Assembly (NCBI GenBank): GCA_964575975.1
Contig: CAZNTU010000141.1
Location: 1 to 14,587 of the forward strand
Reading direction: 5' to 3'
Length of the DNA stretch: 14,587 bases
From: G963674505 sp964575975
Lineage (GTDB): Bacteria > Desulfobacterota > Desulfobacteria > Desulfobacterales > SKZT01
Under the pieces are notes generated by a model. That model was not told the origin of the DNA, did not search any database, and saw only the letters and a program-made list of their open reading frames with translations. Both the position numbers and the translations under genes were made by a program. Positions 7,740-14,105 of this stretch are shown in pieces (the stretch's first letter is position 1; the number at the start of each line of letters is the position of its first letter).

Positions 7740-9041
7740 TTACTTTCGGGACAGGTTTCCCGGTTGCCCGATGCAGATCAGCACGTCGCGCCACAGCCGC
7801 GAGTCGGGCGAAATTTCCTTGCGCCGGCTGACCGCAAGCGGGATTGGAATATGCGTGAAGTGATTGTTCCAGAAACCGACCACCATCCCCGTGCGGCCGG
7901 ACATGGCGGCGTGTACGGCGTTGTGCCCCAGAAGCAGGCAGAAGGCGGAATCGTAGGTGTTGGCGGGAAGACTCCGGATCGTATAGCTCGGATCGATATA
8001 TTTCAAAACGAGGTCGAGATTGTTCCTCTCGAAATCCTCGGCGATTTGATTTTTCAGGAAAACGCCGATGTCTCCCAGGCGCGGGTTGCCGGAGGCGTCG
8101 GTCCCTCCCGTGTTTTCCATCAAGTCCTGGCCCGCTCCCTCCGCCACCACGATCACCGCATGGCCCCGGTCCAGAATGCGTTTGCGCAAGGCGTCGAGAA
8201 AAACGGAAAGGGAGAAGGGTACCTCCGGTACCAGGCAATAGTTCACGTCGTTGTTGGCCAGAACGGCATGGGCCGCGATGAAACCGGAATGCCGGCCCAT
8301 CAGCTTGATCAGCCCGATTCCGTTTCGAGCGCCGGTGGCTTCCGAATGCGCCGCGTATATCACGCGGGAGGCTTCGGAAACGGCGGTCATGAAACCGAAC
8401 GAGAGATCCACGTACCCGATGTCGTTGTCGATGGTTTTCGGGATTCCCACGACGGCGATCTTCAGACCTCTGCGACGAATTTCCTCAACAAGGGCCTGCA
8501 CGCCCCTCAACGTGCCGTCGCCGCCAATCGCGAACAGCATGCCGATGTTCATCCTTTCCAGCGTGTCCACCATTTCCTCCACCTTCTGGGGGCCGCGGGA
8601 AGAACCCAGGATCGATCCGCCTCTTTGGTGGATGCCGCTAACCATGTCCGGTTTCAATTCCATCGGTTCGTGCTTGAACGACGGCGCCAATCCTTCGAAG
8701 CCGTATCGAAATCCCCAGACGGTCGGGACGCCGTAGCTGTAATGAAGACTCAACACGATTGCCCTTATGACGTCGTTGATTCCGGGGCAAAGGCCGCCGC
8801 AAGTCACGATTCCGCAACGGAGCTTGGAAGGATCGAAATATATCTTGTTCCGCGGCCCCGCCTTCTCGAAGGAGGGCGGAGTTTCGCCGTTCTTCAAATA
8901 ATCTTGCAGTTCTCGGTAGCCGGTCGCGTACAAGATTCTGTCTTCGTCGTCTATGAATCGTTCGTTGGGCATTGGCGACGGTATGCGCGCTTCAGCAAGT
9001 TTCTGGACCCGAAAATCGGATTCTGTCAGCTCGACCCCCAT
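7740..9041 (-). CDS. pfkA: 6-phosphofructokinase, plant/PPi-like group with an ATP-type GGDG motif
   Basis: Phosphorylates fructose 6-phosphate to fructose 1,6-bisphosphate, committing sugar to glycolysis. The 433-residue product is longer than E. coli PfkA (about 320) and fits the group containing plant ATP-PFKs, trypanosomatid PFK and many PPi-PFK relatives. Visible motifs: GGLCPGIND (82-90), GGDGTLRG (173-180), GIPKTIDNDIG (199-209) with catalytic Asp205, and MGRHSGFIA (248-256). Gly176 (E. coli Gly104 position) is ATP-type, since PPi enzymes normally have Asp there, whereas Lys202 (E. coli Gly124 position) is PPi-type. That mixed pair is known in trypanosomatid and plant-like ATP-PFKs, so ATP is the more likely donor but PPi is not excluded. 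The ATG at 9041 has an excellent Shine-Dalgarno (AAGGAAGGAG) 8 nt upstream. It begins the pfk-glgP pair; a TTGACA hexamer at 9184-9189 on this strand lacks a clear -10. Confidence 0.93.
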   Translation of the reverse strand: MGVELTESDFRVQKLAEARIPSPMPNERFIDDEDRILYATGYRELQDYLKNGETPPSFEKAGPRNKIYFDPSKLRCGIVTCGGLCPGINDVIRAIVLSLHYSYGVPTVWGFRYGFEGLAPSFKHEPMELKPDMVSGIHQRGGSILGSSRGPQKVEEMVDTLERMNIGMLFAIGGDGTLRGVQALVEEIRRRGLKIAVVGIPKTIDNDIGYVDLSFGFMTAVSEASRVIYAAHSEATGARNGIGLIKLMGRHSGFIAAHAVLANNDVNYCLVPEVPFSLSVFLDALRKRILDRGHAVIVVAEGAGQDLMENTGGTDASGNPRLGDIGVFLKNQIAEDFERNNLDLVLKYIDPSYTIRSLPANTYDSAFCLLLGHNAVHAAMSGRTGMVVGFWNNHFTHIPIPLAVSRRKEISPDSRLWRDVLICIGQPGNLSRK

Positions 9042-9235
9042 CAGGACAACTCCTTCCTTATCTCTAATGTTTTTTTCATGTTATCCATGTCCGAAATACC
9101 GGAAACAAACACCTCCCGACCATGCGGACGCTCCCTGCGACATCTCCGCAATTATTTGGAAACTTGTGTACAAAGACAGTGCTTGTCAACGAAATGGAAA
9201 AGTCGGAACGAATAAAGCCGGCACGCCGAATTGCC

Positions 9236-10273
9236 CTATAATTTTCCTATGGTTCCGGCGGGGTCCAGCTCGATGGACAGGTACACGGCCGCGCCAAGCA
9301 GAGGCGCCTGGTCGTCCATGACCGCGTAGACCGGTATGGTTTTCAGAAGCTCTTCGAACCGGCCTTTGCCGGAAAAGGCGCGGAGAAAAATCTCTTTCTT
9401 CATGAAAGGCAAAATCTTCGGAACGATTCCTCCGCCAATGTAGACGCCTCCAAAGCAAAGTCCGGCAAGAGCCAGATTGCCGGCTGCGGCCCCCAGGATG
9501 GAAACAAAAGTTTCCAGAGCCTTTCCGGCGAGGGAATCGACTCCTTTGATCGCGGACTCCGAAATCAGGCGCGCCGGATCGTCCGACACCGTTTTTTCCG
9601 TCAGCCAAGAGGGTTTCACAACGCCGTTCTTCTCCAAAAGCCACCCATATATATTGACCAGTCCGGGGCCGGAAACGATTCGCTCCCAGCTGACATGCCC
9701 CGTCATATTTCCGACAAACCTCCAAAGCTCCACCTCTTCTTCGCTGTTGGGAGCGAAATCCGCGTGTCCTCCCTCGGAGGGGAGCAACACGTAATCTTTT
9801 CCGGCCTTGACCATCATGCTCATGCCCAACCCGGTCCCGGGAGCGATCACCCCCCGATGGCCCTCTTCGTCGAGAAGGCCTTCCTGAAAGACGAAAAGCT
9901 CCTCCTTTTTAAATACGCGGGTCGCGCTGCTCAAGGCGGCCAAATCGTTGATCAGGCGAACATGCGGCCAAGAAAACGAATTTTGCAGTTTTTTTTCGGA
10001 AACCTCCCAGGAAAGATTCGTCGCGCGGCACCGCCCGTTTCTGACCGGCCCCGCCACCCCGAAGCACGCCCCCGCTATCCGGACATCCCGATTTTCCAAG
10101 AACTCGGAGACCACGGTTTCGAAATCGGGGTATGCGGAGCTGGCAAAGGTTTCGACGATCTTGAAAACGGGACGGCCTTCCCCCGGCTCGAAAAGCCCCA
10201 GCTGGGTTTTGGTGCCCCCGATATCCCCGGCCAGCAACAACGTCCCTTTTTCCATGCGTGTCGAAAAAGACAT
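9236..10273 (-). CDS. glk: Glucokinase (Glk family)
   Basis: ATP-dependent phosphorylation of glucose to glucose 6-phosphate in the cytosol, feeding the neighbouring phosphofructokinase. With the chosen start the product is 345 residues, close to the family's usual 320-340. It has LAGDIGGTKTQLG (phosphate-1 site, 14-26), GVAGPV, LINDLAA (sugar-site Asn-Asp, about 109-110), APGTGLG (phosphate-2 site, 144-150), the Glk-specific PSEGGHADFAP (165-175) and a C-terminal GGVYIGGGI. It lacks the zinc-binding CXCGX2GCXE motif of ROK glucokinases, so it belongs to the Glk (PF02685) type. The start is uncertain: the frame is open to a TTG at 10399, with ATGs at 10339, 10309, 10297, 10273 and 10255. I chose 10273 because AAGGA lies 13 nt upstream, the best of poor options, and because residues before it are not family-like. 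It lies 207 nt downstream of mscS and 194 nt upstream of pfk. The stop is TAG. Confidence 0.92.
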   Translation of the reverse strand: MSFSTRMEKGTLLLAGDIGGTKTQLGLFEPGEGRPVFKIVETFASSAYPDFETVVSEFLENRDVRIAGACFGVAGPVRNGRCRATNLSWEVSEKKLQNSFSWPHVRLINDLAALSSATRVFKKEELFVFQEGLLDEEGHRGVIAPGTGLGMSMMVKAGKDYVLLPSEGGHADFAPNSEEEVELWRFVGNMTGHVSWERIVSGPGLVNIYGWLLEKNGVVKPSWLTEKTVSDDPARLISESAIKGVDSLAGKALETFVSILGAAAGNLALAGLCFGGVYIGGGIVPKILPFMKKEIFLRAFSGKGRFEELLKTIPVYAVMDDQAPLLGAAVYLSIELDPAGTIGKL

Positions 10274-10424
10274 GACGGATTGTTTTTCCTTATCCATGTT
10301 TATAGCCATGTTCGGATCGTGGAATTCTTGAAAAATCATACGCGCTTTGTCGCGACTTCGCAGCGGCTTGGTCGTGCCCGTGCTCCGCGTAACTTTCAAA
10401 CTTTCGAATAACCATAATGGATAA

Positions 10425-10451
10425 TTCGACAGTCCCTGAAAATAAGTCGAA
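10425..10451. repeat. Perfect inverted repeat between mscS and glk
   Basis: TTCGAC at 10425-10430 is matched exactly by GTCGAA at 10446-10451 with a 15-nt spacer. It lies 30 nt beyond the mscS stop and upstream of glk, in the 207-nt gap. No U-run follows on the minus strand, so it is unlikely to be the mscS terminator; an operator-like role for glk is possible but unsupported. The rest of the gap shows no convincing promoter or gene. Confidence 0.3.
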
Positions 10452-10480
10452 CTACCCGTCCTGGGAATACAACGATAGTA

Positions 10481-11626
10481 TTATTTCCGCCTTCGCCCCC
10501 CGAGCATCGCCCCCTTCTCCCGTTCCTTTCCGGATATGCCGTACGAAGCGGTGTCCGGATCGATTTCGGCCCGGACGCGCGGAAGGCACGAAGGATAGTT
10601 CGTTTGCAAAAAGGCGATCAGTTTTTCCCGGACTTCGCAACGAAGGTCCCATGCGCGGGGAGCGTTGCTCGCGCTTACCAGCGCCCGAAGTTCTATCGTT
10701 TTTTCCGTCGCGTTGGTCACCTGGAGCACGCATGTCTGGCCATCCCACAATTCCGACCCCTGCAGGATGCGATACAGTTCCTTTCGAATCTCGTTTACGG
10801 GGATCGAATAGTCCGCAGAGAGAAAGACCGATCCTACGATGTTGGACGATCCTCGGGTCCAATTCTGGAAAGGTTTTTCCGTGAAATAGGTCAAGGGCAC
10901 GATCAAGCGCCTCAAATCCCACAAGCGCACGACCACGTAGGTGGAGGTGATCTCCTCGATCCATCCCCATTCGTTTTCCACGATGACGACGTCTTCGATG
11001 CGAATGGGTTGGGTTATGGCGATTTGAACGCCCACCAGCAGATTGGCGATGGAACGTTGCGCGGCCAGACCGATTACGATACCCGCTATTCCCGCGGAGG
11101 TCAGAATACCCACTCCGAACTGGCGGACCCGGTCGAACATCATCAGCATGGAACCCCCCGCAAGGACGAAAACGACCACAACGGCGATCCTCTTCAAGTA
11201 CCGGATCTGGGTATGAATCTTTCTGGCCTCGAAATTGTCGGGCCCGTCGATTCTGTAAAGACCTAAAAAGAATGCTTCGGCGAGATTGGCCGCGCGGACG
11301 AGAAACCATGCGCCGCTTCCGATCAGAAGCAGGCTGAGCGCGTTTCCGAAAAATTCGAGATACTCGTCCTGCATGGACAAAAAAGGAAGTACGAGACGGA
11401 CGAAAACGAGCGGCAATAGAAGCCTTGTCGGTCCCCCGAAAAATTTCGTCGCGGACAGCCCGCCCAAGGTTTTGCCCGCCTTTTTCTTCAATCTTCTCAT
11501 AAGGAAAAAAAACACGGATTGGGATATAAGTCCCAATGCGACGGCCCCTGCGAGAATAGCGGCTGATTGCAGAGCGGGGCGCAAGGAATCGGATATCAAT
11601 TCCATGAAAGATAGAATCTGTTCCAA
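10481..11626 (-). CDS. MscS-family mechanosensitive ion channel
   Basis: Predicted inner-membrane channel that opens under membrane tension on hypo-osmotic shock. The 381-residue protein has hydrophobic segments at about 17-43, 66-84, 95-121 and 146-165, then the pore-lining TM3 with GILTSAGIAGIVIGLAAQRS (172-191), containing the small-residue packing and IGLAAQ signature of MscS. The beta domain follows with QPIRIEDVVIVENEWGWIEEI (206-226) and LIVPLTYFTEKPFQNWTRG (241-259), where the usual IPN is replaced by VPL, as in an MscS subfamily. A C-terminal alpha/beta domain and a basic tail (GGRRRK) end the protein. The start is a TTG at 11626 backed by GAGG 10 nt upstream; an ATG at 11605 is the alternative and has no better site. 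It is transcribed away from the sensor kinase and toward glk. Five or so TM helices make it larger than the three-TM E. coli MscS. Confidence 0.92.
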   Translation of the reverse strand: MEQILSFMELISDSLRPALQSAAILAGAVALGLISQSVFFFLMRRLKKKAGKTLGGLSATKFFGGPTRLLLPLVFVRLVLPFLSMQDEYLEFFGNALSLLLIGSGAWFLVRAANLAEAFFLGLYRIDGPDNFEARKIHTQIRYLKRIAVVVVFVLAGGSMLMMFDRVRQFGVGILTSAGIAGIVIGLAAQRSIANLLVGVQIAITQPIRIEDVVIVENEWGWIEEITSTYVVVRLWDLRRLIVPLTYFTEKPFQNWTRGSSNIVGSVFLSADYSIPVNEIRKELYRILQGSELWDGQTCVLQVTNATEKTIELRALVSASNAPRAWDLRCEVREKLIAFLQTNYPSCLPRVRAEIDPDTASYGISGKEREKGAMLGGRRRK

Positions 11627-11704
11627 TTTTTCAAATCCTCATTACGATAGTCGTTTGCCCTTCCAATTATTTTCGGAGGCTGCGAATCCATTGTTTCGGG
11701 AATT

Positions 11705-11748
11705 TTTCGAAATTGCTTCCAAGGCAATTCCGGCTTTCTTTTCGAAAA
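11705..11748. repeat. Cluster of three palindromes in the mscS leader region
   Basis: Two copies of the 8-bp palindrome TTTCGAAA lie at 11705-11712 and 11740-11747 (the second extended to a 10-bp palindrome TTTTCGAAAA at 11739-11748), with centres 35 bp apart. Between them is a perfect inverted repeat, AATTGC at 11711-11716 and GCAATT at 11724-11729, with a 7-nt spacer. The cluster lies between the predicted mscS promoter and its start codon. It could be an operator or mRNA structure; in AT-rich DNA such short palindromes can also arise by chance. Confidence 0.35.
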
Positions 11749-11755
11749 TCCTTGG

Positions 11756-11783
11756 AGTGTAATGCTTAGTCATTGGTTGTCAA
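11756..11783 (-). promoter_or_regulatory. Predicted sigma70 promoter for mscS
   Basis: On the minus strand a perfect -35 hexamer TTGACA (11783-11778) is followed after 16 nt by TACACT (11761-11756), which matches four of six -10 positions. Transcription would start near 11749 and give a leader of about 120 nt before the mscS TTG. The strong -35 and its intergenic position support it; the weak -10 limits confidence. Confidence 0.45.
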
Positions 11784-11846
11784 CTCAGGCGTAATACCGA
11801 TTTAAAATACGTAGCAGCATCCGAGCGAATACATTCCATGATTCAT

Positions 11847-11877
11847 TTGATTCCTTCCCTTTTTCGCCGATTATAAT
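11847..11877 (+). promoter_or_regulatory. Predicted sigma70 promoter for the PAS histidine kinase
   Basis: A consensus -10 TATAAT at 11872-11877 lies about 42 nt before the kinase start codon; TTGATT at 11847-11852 is a possible -35 with a rather long 19-nt spacer. The -10 sits inside the 8-bp palindrome ATTATAAT (11870-11877), so it reads the same on both strands, but no minus-strand -35 was found. The predicted transcript starts near 11884. Confidence 0.5.
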
Positions 11878-11919
11878 TGCAGAATTAGGACGCATTGATG
11901 GGGTTGGAGTAAAAAATCC

Positions 11920-13659
11920 GTGAATACGATGTCAACGTACAAATCGAACGAAGCTCTCGATGCGAACAAGTCTCGGGAGCAATTGATACGCGAGTTGGTC
12001 GAGGCCAGGGCCGCGCTGGTCGCGGAAAAACTGCGAGGGCGGGAATTCTGCGAAAAGCTGGAAGAGCAGAGGGAATTGGTGCGCAACGTGAACAGCGCTA
12101 TTGTCCGTTGGCGGCGCGACGGAGTCATTACCTTTTTCAACCGGTATGCACAAGAGCTTTTCGGCTTCACCGCAGAGGAGGCCATAGGCAGCCGGGTGGA
12201 CCTTATTATACCAAGCGACGAATCCACGGGAGACGACTTGAGCGGTTTGGTCCAAGACATTGTTGAACATCCCGCAAAGCATGCCACCAATATCAACGAA
12301 AACGTCTGCCGGGACGGCCGTCGCATCTGGATGGCCTGGACGAACAGGGCGATATTCGACGAAAACGGAGAGGCGACGGAGATCCTGTCCGTGGGCAGCG
12401 ACATAACCGAGCAAAAGCGAGTCGAGCAGGCGCTTAGGGAAAGCGAGCGGCGATGGGCCGTGACGCTGGCCAGCATCGGGGACGCGGTGATCGCCACGGA
12501 CACCGGAGGCCGAATCGCGTTCATGAACAGGGAGGCCGAGACGCTTACCGGCTGGGAGTCGTCGGAGGCGGTCGGAAAGCCCGCGCCCGAGGTTTTTCGC
12601 GTTGTCAACGAACATACGAGGGAGGCGGTGGACGATCCGGTGGGCAAGGTGCTCCGGAGCGGAATGATTGTCGGGCTTGCAAACCACACCGTGCTTTTGA
12701 GAAAAGGCGGGGGGGAAACGCCGATCGACGACAGCGCGGCTCCCATAACCGACGATGACGGGCGCATTCTGGGCGTAGTCCTGGTCTTTCGCGACATCAG
12801 CGGGCGCAAGGCGACCGAGGAGGCATTGATGCAATTGAACGAAACGTTGGAGCAACGGGTGTCCGAACGCGCGAAATTGGCGGAGGCCCGCGCAAAGCAG
12901 CTTCAAGCCCTGACTGTGGAACTGCTCGAGGCGGAGGAGCGGGAGCGACGCCGAATCGCCCGCCTGCTTCACGACGATTTGCAGCAGATACTCGCCTCGG
13001 CGAAGTTCCAGGCGGAGATGCTGACGGAATCCACTGACGCAAGAACGGCCAAAACGGCAGTCTCGCTCTACGAATCGTTGTCGAGGGCCATAGTCGCTTC
13101 TCGCACGTTGAGCCATGAACTGGCGCCGCCCTTTCTCCGCGAGCGCGACCTGGTCGAGTCGCTAAAAAAACTTAGAGACCAGATGGAAATAAACTTCGGC
13201 TTGCGGATCGAATCGGACTTGGAATTGGACAGCGGCCGACTCGGCGACGATGTCAGGCTCTTCGTATGCCGGACGGTCCAGGAATTGCTATTCAACTGCG
13301 CGAAACATTCCATGTCGGACCGCGCGATTTTGAAACTGGCTCGTCGGGGAAAATTCCTGTTCGTAACCGTGGCGGATGGCGGCGTCGGATTCGATCCAAG
13401 CCAGTTGAAAATCAAAGGGGGAAAAAAAGGCGGAATCGGCCTGTTCAGTATCCAGGAGCGGGCGGAGGCACTGGGCGGCTTTTTCGAAATAGACAGCCGG
13501 CCTGAACGCGGAAGTCGATTCGTACTTGCCTTTCCGATAAACGATGTTGTTTCTGACAATGACCAGATCGACGCTGCCGAGATATTCGAAGCCTCCATGA
13601 AACGCCTTGCGAAAAGACGCTTCTTCGAAACAGCTTCGGAAAAGAAGCAAGAAGCATAA
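11920..13659 (+). CDS. Soluble PAS-PAS sensor histidine kinase (HisKA_3/NarX-like)
   Basis: Predicted cytosolic two-component kinase; the stimulus is unknown. Domain order in 579 residues: N-terminal coiled coil (about 18-52), PAS/PAC 1 (about 53-167, ending DITEQKR), PAS/PAC 2 (about 175-297, GDAVIATDTGGRIAFMN and RDISGRK), second coiled coil (298-345), HisKA_3 dimerisation helix with phosphoacceptor His351 in RRRIARLLHDDLQQ, and an HATPase domain with the N-box QELLFNCAKHS (Asn459), ADGGVGFD (486-492) and GGIGLFSIQER (504-514). A polar tail of about 38 residues follows. No signal peptide or membrane helix is seen. The start is GTG at 11920 with GGAG 10 nt upstream; the ATG at 11929 is too far from that site. 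No response regulator is adjacent, so it is an orphan within the window. HisKA_3 kinases usually pair with NarL/LuxR-type regulators. A terminator follows its stop at once, so it is a single-gene unit. Confidence 0.93.
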   Translation: MNTMSTYKSNEALDANKSREQLIRELVEARAALVAEKLRGREFCEKLEEQRELVRNVNSAIVRWRRDGVITFFNRYAQELFGFTAEEAIGSRVDLIIPSDESTGDDLSGLVQDIVEHPAKHATNINENVCRDGRRIWMAWTNRAIFDENGEATEILSVGSDITEQKRVEQALRESERRWAVTLASIGDAVIATDTGGRIAFMNREAETLTGWESSEAVGKPAPEVFRVVNEHTREAVDDPVGKVLRSGMIVGLANHTVLLRKGGGETPIDDSAAPITDDDGRILGVVLVFRDISGRKATEEALMQLNETLEQRVSERAKLAEARAKQLQALTVELLEAEERERRRIARLLHDDLQQILASAKFQAEMLTESTDARTAKTAVSLYESLSRAIVASRTLSHELAPPFLRERDLVESLKKLRDQMEINFGLRIESDLELDSGRLGDDVRLFVCRTVQELLFNCAKHSMSDRAILKLARRGKFLFVTVADGGVGFDPSQLKIKGGKKGGIGLFSIQERAEALGGFFEIDSRPERGSRFVLAFPINDVVSDNDQIDAAEIFEASMKRLAKRRFFETASEKKQEA

Positions 13660-13664
13660 CGGTA

Positions 13665-13689
13665 GCGCCGCCCTCTGCGGCGGCGTTTT
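13665..13689 (+). terminator. Rho-independent terminator after the histidine kinase
   Basis: CGCCGCC (13666-13672) pairs perfectly with GGCGGCG (13679-13685) around a 6-nt loop, with an added G-U pair at the base, and is followed by TTTT. It starts 6 nt after the kinase TAA. The U-tract is short, but stem strength and position make termination likely. Confidence 0.8.
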
Positions 13690-13866
13690 CAACTTTCGCC
13701 AATCTCTCTCTCGAACTCTTTTCGAGGACAGGGATTGCGGCGACCGTTTCGAGTCCCCGGGTTCCTGCCTTGCGCCCGTTTTAATCGACAAATTTTGAAA
13801 GTTTTTTCTTTCCTATCACAGTAAATTGTTCGGACGAGGAAATTCGAATCCCCTCCTATATTTTAA
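13690..13866 (+). other. First part of the 446-nt gap between the kinase and the KaiB gene
   Basis: No gene was recognised here. A second perfect hairpin (CTCGAA 13710-13715, TTCGAG 13721-13726, 5-nt loop) follows the terminator but has no U-run. An ATTCGAAT palindrome (13842-13849) lies inside a looser GAGG/CCTC repeat (13836-13855), ending 11 nt before the -35 of the downstream promoter, a position where an activator could bind. Confidence 0.35.
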
Positions 13867-13895
13867 TTGACAAAAATCAAGTTCCTATCTAATAT
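13867..13895 (+). promoter_or_regulatory. Near-consensus sigma70 promoter for the KaiB-domain gene
   Basis: A perfect -35 TTGACA (13867-13872), an optimal 17-nt spacer and TAATAT (13890-13895, four of six matches) in AT-rich DNA make this the best promoter in the window. Transcription would start near 13902. It lies beyond the kinase terminator, so the KaiB gene appears to have its own transcription unit. Confidence 0.7.
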
Positions 13896-13901
13896 CCATC
13901 C

Positions 13902-14105
13902 TACTCGAATATGAAAGGCATGGCGATTTTTGCCAAGATTTCTATCCTTCCGGCTCGATTTCCTTGCTGAAATATATCCATAGCCATACCACCTTCCCTG
14001 AAAATGGAAAAGGTATAGTCGGCATCTCTCGTTTTTTTCCCGACTTGAAAAATGCGTTTTTAAACGTCGTCAATGGAGTTTCCTTTTTAAGAGGATCGAA
14101 TTGCC
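13902..14105 (+). promoter_or_regulatory. Long predicted 5' leader of the KaiB-domain gene
   Basis: About 200 nt separate the predicted start of transcription from the ATG. A bulged hairpin can form at 13986-14016 (ATACC/GGTAT and TTCC/GGAA arms), a 5-bp stem GTCGG/CCGAC at 14018-14044, and a small CGTTT/AAACG repeat at 14055-14066. The ribosome site GAGG is at 14091-14094, 11 nt before the ATG. It matches no riboswitch that I recognise. The hairpin after which T-runs occur (14031-14038) could attenuate transcription, but this is only a possibility. Confidence 0.35.

Noticed and set aside
7726..8238. N-terminal extension of the glgP frame into pfk
   Set aside because: The extension lies inside pfk in another frame; the ATG at 7725 has a good ribosome site and gives the family-standard N-terminus.
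7764..9215. Open plus-strand frame of 483 codons opposite pfk
   Set aside because: Same reason: fully antisense to a clear phosphofructokinase, with no recognisable motifs.
9208..9235. GC-rich hairpin (CGGC/GCCG) just after glk as a terminator
   Set aside because: The only stem leaves a 2-nt loop, and the following T-stretch is broken.
13836..13856. tRNA 3'-end-like string (T-loop-like TTCGAATC followed by CCCTCC)
   Set aside because: The flanking bases do not form a 5-bp T-stem in register, and no acceptor, D or anticodon arms are found upstream.
13911..13970. 19-codon leader peptide frame in the KaiB leader
   Set aside because: No ribosome site precedes its ATG, and it has no run of a regulatory amino acid.
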